DNA from: Candidatus Eremiobacteraceae bacterium
GTDB taxonomy: Bacteria > Vulcanimicrobiota > Vulcanimicrobiia > Eremiobacterales > Eremiobacteraceae
NCBI GenBank assembly: GCA_035295225.1
Contig: DATGJI010000055.1
Coordinates: forward strand, 62,001-126,000
Direction of reading: 5' to 3'
Length of the DNA: 64,000 nucleotides
Shown: piece by piece, positions 1-7,564 of the stretch
How positions within the stretch are numbered: position 1 is the first letter of the stretch
Layout: each line of letters begins with the position of its first letter
Notes under the pieces: generated by a model
Database searches by the model: none
What the model saw: only the letters and a program-made list of their open reading frames with translations
Told to the model about the DNA's origin: nothing
Translations under genes and position numbers: made by a program

Positions 1-357
1 CGCCGCGGAGACTTCGGTTATCGAACAGCCGACCGCGCTCGGATCGCGGCAGATGTCGACGCCGGACACCGGCAACGCACGGGTTACGGCATCGGCGAGT
101 TCGGCGCTGCGAACGAGCACCGCCACCCGCGTGTTCCCACGCATGCGGCGGATCCGACCGATGGCCGTGACGAGCGCCGCGATGCCATGATCGTCGGCCG
201 AGTCCACAGCGTCTAAGTCGATGAGCAGATTCGGGCAGCCGTCATGCGCGGCGCGCATGACCTCATCGAGCACGGCGGGTGCGGCGACGTGGTCGAGGTG
301 CTGCTCGATCTTCAATCTGCGCCAGCCGCCTCGTATCGGCGACGTGTGTACGATCAT
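1..357 (-). CDS. STAS-like anti-sigma-antagonist domain protein, C-terminus cut by window edge
   Basis: The reading frame is open from an ATG at 357 (with GGGAG nine bases upstream) to base 1, giving 119 residues without a stop. After a basic start it reads like an alpha/beta STAS fold: a hydrophobic strand NLLIDLDAVDS, then DDHGIAALVTAIGRIR, then VAVLVRSAELADAV and a final strand GVDICRD. The D-S pair after the strand resembles the phosphorylatable site of SpoIIAA/RsbV-type antagonists, but with extra residues before the helix. Such proteins bind anti-sigma kinases in the cytoplasm; an RsbW-like kinase is encoded at 22970. Family assignment is by pattern only. It is divergent from the small gene at 479. 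Confidence 0.55.
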   Translation of the reverse strand, partial: MIVHTSPIRGGWRRLKIEQHLDHVAAPAVLDEVMRAAHDGCPNLLIDLDAVDSADDHGIAALVTAIGRIRRMRGNTRVAVLVRSAELADAVTRALPVSGVDICRDPSAVGCSITEVSAA

Positions 358-478
358 GACGTGGACTCCCTTCGACTATCGTAACGCCGTATTCCTAACC
401 GGCGATTCCCACGCAAGCGATTCTTATCGCACTCTCATTCAGATGAGCGAAAGCGGGTTCGCTCCTCCGGGCGCGCGA

Positions 479-667
479 ATGTCATATTTTATGGAGATTA
501 TATGCAAGATCGGCGACCGGCTCTATCACCGCGTCGGCAGCGATTGTCACCGCAAACTCGAACAAGACGGGACGGGCCCGTTGCTTAACCTGACCGCCGC
601 TCAAGCACACGAGGTCGGCATGGAACCGTGCGGCGTCTGTCTTGCGGACCTAGACGTCAATCACTAA
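479..667 (+). CDS. Small Cys/His-rich protein resembling an Ada-type zinc module
   Basis: This is a 62-residue protein; a second in-frame ATG at 491 would give 58 residues. The pattern is YH, then DCH eight residues later, then a helix with Ala/His, then GMEPCGVC near the end. That order (aromatic-His, Cys, ..., G-x-x-P-C-x-x-C) resembles the stand-alone zinc modules related to the Ada N-terminal domain, so a structural zinc is likely. The longer open frame upstream (from 221) lies over the opposite-strand STAS gene and is not needed. The gene converges with the thioesterase at 657 and overlaps its end by 11 bases. Function unknown. Confidence 0.5.
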   Translation: MSYFMEIICKIGDRLYHRVGSDCHRKLEQDGTGPLLNLTAAQAHEVGMEPCGVCLADLDVNH

Positions 668-1067
668 ACGGCGCAAGCGCGGCGCGGAGCGCATCGGGCA
701 GCGGCATCGCGCGGAACGTCGCGCGGCTGACGCATGCGAGCACAATCTCACAGTCCGCAACGCGCACGCCGTCCTGCTTCTCCACCTCGAAACCCAAGGT
801 CATCGAACGCGCGCCTAGGCGCTTGAACCACGCGGAAATTCGAAGCACGTCGTCGAGCCGCGCCGGCGCGCGAAATTCGCACGAGTAACGCACCCTCGGC
901 AGCCAGCAATCGAAACTGTTGTACAGATCGCCGAGCGACATCCCGGCGGCGCGGAACAATTCGCTTTCCGCGATCTCGAAGAACCTGACATACGCGCCGT
1001 AGAAGATCACTCCGGCGGCGTCGATGTCGCTCCAGCGCACGCGATCCTCGATCGCAAAGCGCTTCAT
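657..1067 (-). CDS. Acyl-CoA thioesterase, 4HBT/YbgC hot-dog family
   Basis: This 136-residue protein has the length and motif of 4-hydroxybenzoyl-CoA-thioesterase-like hot-dog enzymes: an N-terminal RWSDIDAAGVIFYGAYVRFFE-like stretch in which the Asp (around residue 18) and the following GVIFYGAY helix form the active-site signature. These cytoplasmic enzymes hydrolyse acyl-CoA or acyl-ACP thioesters. The substrate cannot be read from the sequence. Its ATG overlaps the stop of the upstream DUF5069 gene by four bases (ATGA at 1064-1067), so the two are almost certainly co-translated. Confidence 0.8.
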   Translation of the reverse strand: MKRFAIEDRVRWSDIDAAGVIFYGAYVRFFEIAESELFRAAGMSLGDLYNSFDCWLPRVRYSCEFRAPARLDDVLRISAWFKRLGARSMTLGFEVEKQDGVRVADCEIVLACVSRATFRAMPLPDALRAALAPFSD

Positions 1068-1492
1068 CTCGCTTTGAGCCGGCCTTCCTCCAGGTCGATG
1101 AGATCAGTCCAGGTCTGCACATCGCGCCTTCCCGGTGCGATCTCGTCGCGTTGCCGTTCGAAGCGCGCGCGCGAATCTTCGTTTTTCGGCGCCCAGCCGT
1201 CGATGTCCGCGTTGAGCGCATCGAGCACGGCGCCGGTAGGCATGTGGCCTGTGCGCGAAAGCCATGAGACGACTCGCGCGTCGTCGTCCTCTGTCTCGGC
1301 GACGACGGCGAAGAACTCCTCGCCGTCCGTGCGGAGCGCTTCGAAGAGGCGGCGATCCATCGAGCAGTCGAATATATACGGCCCGAGCGAGCCGGCCTGT
1401 TTTGCGCGCGCCTTGTCGATCGTGCGCGCGAGCATGTTCAATCCCGCGAGCCTCTCGCGCGGGCCGCGCGGGAACTCCTTGGTAAGATCCAT
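1064..1492 (-). CDS. DUF5069 family protein
   Basis: The protein has 142 residues and starts MDLTKEFPRGPRERLAGLNM followed by LARTIDKARAK, which is the characteristic opening of DUF5069 proteins; the rest (YIFDCSMDRRLFEAL, DDARVVSWL) also fits. No biochemical role is established for this family. It is translationally coupled to the downstream thioesterase. The start ATG at 1492 is the obvious one because the family motif begins immediately. Confidence 0.75.
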   Translation of the reverse strand: MDLTKEFPRGPRERLAGLNMLARTIDKARAKQAGSLGPYIFDCSMDRRLFEALRTDGEEFFAVVAETEDDDARVVSWLSRTGHMPTGAVLDALNADIDGWAPKNEDSRARFERQRDEIAPGRRDVQTWTDLIDLEEGRLKAR

Positions 1493-1593
1493 GTCTGTGA
1501 CTTATATGCTCGCCGCTCGCGCTCCCGCGAGTCTCTCATTTCGTTGACGGCCGTCTCAAGGAACAGGCCCGCGCCGGGCAAAAGGCACCGCGC

Positions 1594-1800
1594 GTGATCG
1601 CTGAGACGTCGCTCAAGCTCTGTTGTCCGAAGTGCCGCGCACCCGGCCTTTCCAAGACCGAGTATCGCTATCCGGTGCTCGGCTACAGCGAGCACGAACT
1701 TCAATGCATCGTGTGCGGACTGAACCTCTGGCCGCACCCAACAGAGTCGCCGAATCAGACCTATTACCGGTGGCTCATGGACCGGGCGATCGACTGGTAG
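1594..1800 (+). CDS. Small zinc-ribbon protein, unknown function
   Basis: A 68-residue protein starting at GTG 1594. It contains CCPKC (residues 10-14) and CIVCG about 25 residues later, a typical two-knuckle zinc ribbon, then a tail rich in aromatic residues (YYRWLMDRAIDW). No enzymatic motif is visible. The stop is only ten bases from the end of the convergent ABC-2 permease gene. A shadow frame from 1623 was discarded because it lacks the Cys knuckles. Confidence 0.5.
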   Translation: MIAETSLKLCCPKCRAPGLSKTEYRYPVLGYSEHELQCIVCGLNLWPHPTESPNQTYYRWLMDRAIDW

Positions 1801-1810
1801 CGCCTTTGCG

Positions 1811-2638
1811 CTATGATCCTGTGCTCTGATGATGGTCCAGTCCGCGTCTCCAGAATAGGTACGCGGCACCGAACCATACTGCTCCTACCACCGGCGTCAA
1901 CCAGCCGAGCAGCGGATTGAGCGCGTACGTGGCCTCGGCGGTCTTGTGCAAGAGCGCCGTCGCCGGGAAATAGTTCATGAATGCGAACGGGAAGACATAG
2001 CCCAAAACGATGCGTACGCTGCGCGTATAAATCGAGAGCGGATAGCGCGTGAAATCGTTTTCGAGCGACATCACGACCCAACGCAGCGCGTCGAGCCGAA
2101 TGAACCAGAACGCGAGCGTCGCCACCACCAGCTGAACGGCGAAGTCGATGAACGCGCCGCCGATCATCGCGGCGAACAGCAACCCGACGGTCGCGATCGA
2201 CCATTGCAGGTGCACGACGGCTTGGGCTATCGCGAAGAAGACGAGCGCGAGCGCTAGCTCGTCTGGCCAGATCTGCCCCGGCGCGGACAGCACTTGGAAA
2301 AGCGGGTTGAGCGGTCGCACGAGGTAGCGATCGAACGTGCCCTCGCGTATCAGCTCCGGCACGTTGCCGACCGTGAAGAACAGCGTGTTGTTCAGCGTAT
2401 GCCCGAGCATGAACAGTGTGTAGAGGAAGAACACTTCCTGATACGTCCAGCCCATCATGGAGGGAAAGCGCGTCATCGTCACCCAGATCGCGCCGATCGC
2501 GACGCCGTGGTAGACGAAGCTGAACAAGAGCCAGATGAAGAAGTTCCCCTTGTATTCGATGAGCGTCAGGAAGTTGAGGCGCCAGAACTCTCGATACGCG
2601 CGCCAGTAGTCGCCGGCGGTTGCTGCGCGGCTAGCCAC
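1811..2638 (-). CDS. ABC-2 type permease (DUF990-like), second membrane subunit
   Basis: A 275-residue integral membrane protein with about six hydrophobic segments. The cytoplasmic signature after segment two, GNVPELIREGTFDRYLVRPL, is typical of the ABC-2 'DUF990' permeases that pair with a NatA-like ATPase. It is the last gene of a four-gene operon and overlaps the preceding permease by eight bases. With its partner it should form the heterodimeric channel of an exporter; the substrate is unknown. Related permeases occur beside drug, lipid or polymer exporters. Confidence 0.8.
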   Translation of the reverse strand: MASRAATAGDYWRAYREFWRLNFLTLIEYKGNFFIWLLFSFVYHGVAIGAIWVTMTRFPSMMGWTYQEVFFLYTLFMLGHTLNNTLFFTVGNVPELIREGTFDRYLVRPLNPLFQVLSAPGQIWPDELALALVFFAIAQAVVHLQWSIATVGLLFAAMIGGAFIDFAVQLVVATLAFWFIRLDALRWVVMSLENDFTRYPLSIYTRSVRIVLGYVFPFAFMNYFPATALLHKTAEATYALNPLLGWLTPVVGAVWFGAAYLFWRRGLDHHQSTGS

Positions 2639-3428
2639 CCTGCACCACCACGCGACGCTCGCCGATGCGCCAGAGCAGCGTCGCGAACGCGCCGAAGACG
2701 GCGACCCAGATAACCTGCATCGCGAGATGCTGCATGATCGCCGGCCCGGAGATGAGCCCGATGTACATCGAGATCGGATCGTTGTAGAGTCCGGCGAACG
2801 GCAACGCGAGCACGATGCGCTGCAGCGGGCCTTGCGGGAAGAGCGTCAGGGGAACGAGCGCGCCTGAAAGCAGCGAGACGATGAACTGCACCATGATCTG
2901 GACGCCGAAGATCTCCATGGTCCAAAACGTGATCGTGGCCATGATGAGATCGATGAAATAATTGAGCAAGAATCCGAGGCAGATGCTGACGAGAAAGGCG
3001 CCGGCCGCCACAAGGTTCACGGGCGGCTGAATGCGGACGATCAGCAATGATAACAGCAATGCGGGAATGATCTGGACGACCGAAAACAGCGTCTGACCGA
3101 TGGTGTCGGCGAAGACATAGAGCGGCACGCTGATCGGACGCATCAGATCGATCGCTATCGACCCCTCGCGGATCTTCTCGCGGATGACGTATGCGCCGTC
3201 CACGTTGTAGATGAGACCGATGACGAGCGCGAGCGTGACGTAGGTGATCATGCCGGGCAGCGTGATGCCGGCCTGCTGCCCGTTCGTGCGGTAGAGCGCA
3301 GTCCAGAGCGTCGCCATGAGAAAGACGCGCAGCAAGATGGAACCGATGCGCGTGAACACCTGGACGCGGTAGACGCTCTCGCGGTTGAACGCGCGTCGCG
3401 CAAATTCGACGTAGGCGCCCGCCGCCAT
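2631..3428 (-). CDS. ABC-2 type permease, first membrane subunit
   Basis: I place the start at the ATG at 3428, giving 265 residues (MAAGAYVEFARRAFNRESVY...). The longer open frame upstream lies over the Kelch gene and has no conserved content. There are about six membrane segments, and YVIREKIREGSIAIDLMRPI is the same cytoplasmic motif seen in the second permease, so the two are paralogous halves of one channel. The start overlaps the Kelch gene stop by one base (TGATG) and the end overlaps the next permease by eight. Confidence 0.8.
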   Translation of the reverse strand: MAAGAYVEFARRAFNRESVYRVQVFTRIGSILLRVFLMATLWTALYRTNGQQAGITLPGMITYVTLALVIGLIYNVDGAYVIREKIREGSIAIDLMRPISVPLYVFADTIGQTLFSVVQIIPALLLSLLIVRIQPPVNLVAAGAFLVSICLGFLLNYFIDLIMATITFWTMEIFGVQIMVQFIVSLLSGALVPLTLFPQGPLQRIVLALPFAGLYNDPISMYIGLISGPAIMQHLAMQVIWVAVFGAFATLLWRIGERRVVVQGG

Positions 3429-4648
3429 CAGTGCGCGCGAGCGCCGAAGCGGACTTTGATCAGCGGGCTCACGTAGCGGCGGACGTCGGCGATCGGCCCG
3501 ACGCCATACCAGGGCGAACCGCCCATGATATAGATGACGTCGCCGAGCGCCGCGACCGCCATGCCTTGCCGCGGAAACGGCATCCACGGTCCGGTCATCC
3601 AACCGCTGCCGTAGCCCGCGGAGATCTCCATAGTCTGCGTTGGCGCCGGTTCCTCGTCGGGAGTTGGCGGCGGGGTGATGCCGCCGATCGCGACGAGCCG
3701 GTTCTCGACGATCGTAAGTCCGAAGTTCGCGCGGGCAGTGCGCATATTCGTGGCGCTCGACCATCGATTGCGCTGCGGTTCGTAGTAGTCGGTTGACGAG
3801 AGAAATGCGCCTTCGCGCGTCATGCCGCCGAGGACCGCGATCTTCCCTTGGGTCACAGTCGACGCGACGCCGATGCGCGCATTGCCAAGCGCGTTCTGGA
3901 TGAGGCTCCAACTGTTGTGCGCGATGTCGAAGACCTCGATCGAGGTGTCATCGTTGCCGTGCGATGCGGCGCCGCCGATGAGGTAGAGCTTGCCGTCCAT
4001 CGCCTGCAGAGTCGCGCCGTGGCGCGGAACGGGCATCGAGCGCAGCTCCGCCCAGCGGTCGTCGACCGGATCGTAGCGCCACGCCTTGTTCGTGACTTTG
4101 TTTTCGATGCGGCCGCCGGCGAGATAGATATAGCCGAGGTAACTGGCGGCGGCGGCGTTGTCCACGCTTTCCGGTACTGGCGCCGCTGTCTGCCACGTAC
4201 CGACATTCGTGGGAATCGGACCGCCTTGAAATTCCGGAATCGGCGTGCTCGTGACCAGAGGCGGCTGAAGAACGAAAGTTGTATCGTGCTGCCGCAAATC
4301 GGAACCGAAGCCGCCGATGAGATAGATCCGGCCGTTCAGCACGGCAACGGCCGCGTTCTGGCGCGGCGACGGCAACGTGGGTCCCTCGACCCAGCGGCCG
4401 TTGTTGAGATCCGGTCTGAGCACATAGTCGTCGGGCGTCGCCGTGGCCGCGGTCGTCGAAGCCGGCGCTGGTGACGATGCAGGAGCGGCGGTTTGCTCCG
4501 GCGCGGCAGACGGCATGGGCGTGGCTGCCGACGACGGCGCTGGGGTTGGATCAGTCGCATAATGCGACGAGCGGGCAAGCGATGTTTGCCCTATGACGAG
4601 CGCGCCGAACGCCGCGGCGGCAACCATCGCAAAAATCCGTTGCGTCAT
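3428..4648 (-). CDS. Exported Kelch-repeat beta-propeller protein within the ABC-2 operon
   Basis: 406 residues. An N-terminal signal segment (about residues 5-25, MVAAAAFGALVIGQTSLA) is followed by a low-complexity Pro/Ala/Thr linker to about residue 80. Then come repeated Kelch blades, each with a GG-type strand and a conserved Trp or Tyr: NGRIYLIGGFG, LGYIYLAGGR, DGKLYLIGGAA, QGKIAVLGGMT, ENRLVAIGGI, GDVIYIMGGS, i.e. about six blades. It would sit outside the cytoplasmic membrane. The ATG overlaps the ATPase stop (4645-4648) and its own stop overlaps the first permease, so it is translationally locked between transporter subunits. I know of no standard role for a propeller at this position. 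Confidence 0.8.
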   Translation of the reverse strand: MTQRIFAMVAAAAFGALVIGQTSLARSSHYATDPTPAPSSAATPMPSAAPEQTAAPASSPAPASTTAATATPDDYVLRPDLNNGRWVEGPTLPSPRQNAAVAVLNGRIYLIGGFGSDLRQHDTTFVLQPPLVTSTPIPEFQGGPIPTNVGTWQTAAPVPESVDNAAAASYLGYIYLAGGRIENKVTNKAWRYDPVDDRWAELRSMPVPRHGATLQAMDGKLYLIGGAASHGNDDTSIEVFDIAHNSWSLIQNALGNARIGVASTVTQGKIAVLGGMTREGAFLSSTDYYEPQRNRWSSATNMRTARANFGLTIVENRLVAIGGITPPPTPDEEPAPTQTMEISAGYGSGWMTGPWMPFPRQGMAVAALGDVIYIMGGSPWYGVGPIADVRRYVSPLIKVRFGARAH

Positions 4649-5718
4649 GTCACCGCCAGCGTCGGGCTCAAACCCGCCTTCATTACGTCTGCACCACCCT
4701 GATAGATCTGCCGGATGATCGTCTCGAGCTCCGGCTCGGCGATCGTGATATCCTTAAGTTCGCATTGCGCTGCGAGGGCGGTGATCAGCTGTTCGGCGCG
4801 GACGACATCGCGGTCGAACTCGATCGTCATGCGCGGGCCGTCGCGCGAGACCACTTTCGACCCCGGCATGTCCACGCGGATGTTCGCGCAATCGCTGGTG
4901 AGTTCGACGGTGAGCACGCGCTTCCGGCCGAAACGATCGCGAATGCCGTCGATGCTTCCATCGTAGAGCTTCTGACCGTGATCGATCAGCACGATGCGCT
5001 CGCACAGTTTTTCAATGTCGTTCAGATCGTGGGTCGTCAAAAGGATCGTCGTGCCGCGATCGCGATTGACGCGCTGGATGAAGCGGCGTATCGCCTCCTT
5101 GGCCACGACGTCGAGTCCGATCGTCGGCTCGTCGAGGAAAACGACTTTTGGTTCGTGCAGCATCGCGGCGGCGAAGTCGCCCCGCATGCGCTGCCCAAGG
5201 CTCAGCTGACGGACGGGCGTGCGGATGAACTCGTCCAGGCCGAGTATCTCCGTGAACTCGGCCAGATTTCGATCGTAGACGGATTCCGGCACACCGTATA
5301 TCGCGCGCAGCAGCCGGAACGATTCGATGAGCGGCAGGTCCCAATACAGTTGCGTGCGTTGACCGAAGACGACGCCGATCTGCCGGCCATTCCCTTGGCG
5401 GTCTTTCCAAGGCACGATGCCGTTCACCGTGCATGTGCCGCTCGAGGGCACGAGAATGCCGGTCAGCATCTTGATGGTGGTGGACTTGCCGGCACCGTTC
5501 GGACCGATGTAGCCGATGATCTCACCCTCGGCGACGTCGAACGATACGTCGGAGACCGCGACCTTGGTCTCATAATCGCGCGAGAAGAGATTGGCAAGCG
5601 CGGCCCACGCGCCGTCTTTGCGGCGCAAGGTCTTGAATTGTTTGGTCAGGTGCTCCGCGCGGATGATCATCGTGGGCCGCTCGTTCGACGCACCCGGCGC
5701 CCGCGCATTTTCACTCAT
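4645..5718 (-). CDS. ABC-2 exporter ATP-binding protein (NatA-like)
   Basis: 357 residues. Walker A is GPNGAGKST (about residue 75), the signature region is LSLGQRMRGDFAAA, Walker B is KVVFLDEPTIGLD, and the switch His is in LLTTHDLNDIEKLC. The C-terminal domain of about 90 residues is longer than in a minimal ATPase and is typical of NatA/DUF990-linked ATPases. An alternative start is the Met at residue 17, just before IIRAEHLTK. First gene of the operon; it energises the two permeases at 1811-3428 by ATP hydrolysis. Confidence 0.88.
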   Translation of the reverse strand: MSENARAPGASNERPTMIIRAEHLTKQFKTLRRKDGAWAALANLFSRDYETKVAVSDVSFDVAEGEIIGYIGPNGAGKSTTIKMLTGILVPSSGTCTVNGIVPWKDRQGNGRQIGVVFGQRTQLYWDLPLIESFRLLRAIYGVPESVYDRNLAEFTEILGLDEFIRTPVRQLSLGQRMRGDFAAAMLHEPKVVFLDEPTIGLDVVAKEAIRRFIQRVNRDRGTTILLTTHDLNDIEKLCERIVLIDHGQKLYDGSIDGIRDRFGRKRVLTVELTSDCANIRVDMPGSKVVSRDGPRMTIEFDRDVVRAEQLITALAAQCELKDITIAEPELETIIRQIYQGGADVMKAGLSPTLAVT

Positions 5719-5793
5719 CTGGTTTAAGCTAGGGCCGCAACCACCCGCAAGCGCTGCGATCGTCGCCTGTCTGATAGATGCCGCGGCCGCCTG

Positions 5794-6243
5794 CTACGAG
5801 ATGAAACGAATCGATAAGGGATACCGGAACGGCTTTCCGCCGGCCGCCGTCACGGCGCCGACGATGACGCAGACCGTCCAACTCAGCCACAAGAGCATCC
5901 CCAGCGCGATAACCCAGTAGAGAGAGACCGGGAGAACCGCGATGTTAGCCGAGTGAACTCCGGCTTCTATGACGACGCCAAGGCCGACCGCGAAGTAGAG
6001 AACGCCGTAGCAGAACGTGCTCAGTTGAAAATTGACGGCTTCTTTGCCGTGCTCGTTGACGAAAGCCGATTCGTCGCGTTTGACGAGCCAGATGACGAGC
6101 GGTCCGACGAGGCTGCCGAATGGGATCAGATGCCCGGTCAGCGCGGCGAGATGCGCGACGACGGCCCACGTCCGGTCTTGAGAAGCTATGCCTGAGTCCA
6201 CGATCTCGATGTAACCGCCTATCGCATCGAGCGTTCTCGACAC
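5794..6243 (-). CDS. DUF4870 family small membrane protein
   Basis: 149 residues from a GTG at 6243 with AAGGGG about ten bases upstream. The middle carries the DUF4870/Tic20-like pattern: AALTGHLIPFGSLVGPLVIWLVKRDESAFVNEHGKEAVNFQLS (helix, Lys-Arg, then HGKEAVNFQ), followed by two more membrane helices. The biochemical function of the family is not established. It stands between the ABC-2 operon and the NADH dehydrogenase gene on the same strand, 13 bases downstream of the latter, so it may be co-transcribed with ndh. Confidence 0.75.
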   Translation of the reverse strand: MSRTLDAIGGYIEIVDSGIASQDRTWAVVAHLAALTGHLIPFGSLVGPLVIWLVKRDESAFVNEHGKEAVNFQLSTFCYGVLYFAVGLGVVIEAGVHSANIAVLPVSLYWVIALGMLLWLSWTVCVIVGAVTAAGGKPFRYPLSIRFIS

Positions 6244-6256
6244 GACGCAAAACCCC

Positions 6257-7516
6257 TTATGGATCTGCCGGCATCGAGAGCTTGACCGTATCGCGCGAGA
6301 ACAGCAGGTCGAGGGTCCAGTCGATCGCCACGCGGATCTTGCGTTCGAGCGTGGGTATGCGTGAAAGATAGTACGTTCGCCAGAGCCACCACGCCGGAAA
6401 GCCCGAGATCTTGAATCCGCCGACCATCGCGACCGCTTTGTGTTCGCCGAGATTTGCCATCTGGCCGATCATCGTGAAGGCGAACGGCTTGCGTTGTTCG
6501 CCGTCCGCCAGGGCGATCATATTGTCTGCGACCTGCTGCCCCTCGCGCAAAGCATGCTGCGCCGTCGGCGGATACGGTTTTGCGCCGGGCGCCGACGCGA
6601 CTTCGGCGCAATCGCCGATCGCCCACACCCCGGGATAACCGGACACGGCAAGATTCTCGTCCACGGGGATCCGCCCACGCGAATTGGTGCATGGCAACGC
6701 CGCTATCACCGGATTCGGCCCGACTCCGCCGGCCCAGACGAACATGCGCGTAGCAATGCGCGTGCCGTCGGCGAGATCGATTCCCTCCGCATCGGCACTC
6801 CGTACGCGCGCGTCCATCCGCACTTCCATGCCGCGCTTGACGAGCGTGGCTTGCGTAAACGCTGCGAGCTGCTCGCTCAACTCGGGCAGCACGCGCGACT
6901 GCGCGTCGAGGAGGACGGTGCGGATATCCGCTGCGGTGAAATTTCGGTAGAGCTTCGCCGCGCGCCGGACGAAGATATCAAGTTCCGCCGCGGTCTCGAC
7001 GCCCGCAAAGCCAGCGCCGGCGACGACGAAGGTCAGCAGCTGCCCGCGCAGCCCGGCGTTTTCTTCGAGCTCCGCTTGCTCGAGCATGTCGAGAGCGTGG
7101 TTGCGGATGCGAATGGCGTCGGTCAGTGTCTTGACCGGCAGCGCATGTTCGGCCACGCCGGGCAGAGCGAAATAATTGGTGACGCCGCCGACCGCGATCA
7201 GCAATTGGTCGTAGCCCAACTGGTGGCGGTGGCCCTCGGCATGGCTGATCGTCACTGTGCGAGTGGCGAGGTCGATCGTCTCGATCTCTGCTTGCAGCAG
7301 TTTGATGCGCGGACAGATCCTGCGGATCGTCTGCACGATGTGCCGCGTGTCGACCGAACTTGTGGCGACTTGCGGCAGCATCGGGGTGAAGAGAAAGTAG
7401 TTGTCGCGGCTGACGAGCGTCACGTCGAGATCGGACCGATGATTGAGGCGCGACTGTAGCCGCATCGCCGCGTAGACGCCGCCGAAGCCACCGCCGAGAA
7501 TCAGGATTCTTTGCAC
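6257..7516 (-). CDS. ndh: Type II NADH:quinone oxidoreductase
   Basis: I choose the GTG at 7516 (GAGG seven bases upstream), giving 419 residues; the frame opens nine codons earlier. The protein begins with the FAD dinucleotide fold (ILILGGGFGGVYAAMRL). A second fold for NADH is VVAGAGFAGVETAAEL near residue 165, followed by the FAD-contact motif GVWAIGDCAEV and AQHALREGQQVADNM. These are hallmarks of NDH-2 enzymes, single-subunit peripheral membrane proteins that pass electrons from NADH to quinone without proton pumping. Start is only 48 bases from the divergent phosphoesterase gene, so their promoters must overlap. Confidence 0.88.
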   Translation of the reverse strand: MQRILILGGGFGGVYAAMRLQSRLNHRSDLDVTLVSRDNYFLFTPMLPQVATSSVDTRHIVQTIRRICPRIKLLQAEIETIDLATRTVTISHAEGHRHQLGYDQLLIAVGGVTNYFALPGVAEHALPVKTLTDAIRIRNHALDMLEQAELEENAGLRGQLLTFVVAGAGFAGVETAAELDIFVRRAAKLYRNFTAADIRTVLLDAQSRVLPELSEQLAAFTQATLVKRGMEVRMDARVRSADAEGIDLADGTRIATRMFVWAGGVGPNPVIAALPCTNSRGRIPVDENLAVSGYPGVWAIGDCAEVASAPGAKPYPPTAQHALREGQQVADNMIALADGEQRKPFAFTMIGQMANLGEHKAVAMVGGFKISGFPAWWLWRTYYLSRIPTLERKIRVAIDWTLDLLFSRDTVKLSMPADP

Positions 7517-7564
7517 GCTTGCCTCAAGGCAGGCGCGGCGCAATCGCCGCCCAAACTCTTGTTT

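Noticed and set aside
3429-3911. N-terminal extension of the first ABC-2 permease
   Set aside because: It lies in another frame over the Kelch gene and has no permease-like sequence; ATG 3428 is the natural start.
4765-5727. 320-residue open frame on the plus strand
   Set aside because: Antisense shadow of the ABC-2 ATPase, which has clear Walker and signature motifs.
6440-7459. 339-residue open frame on the plus strand
   Set aside because: Antisense shadow of the NDH-2 gene; composition is Arg/Asp/His-rich without any motif.
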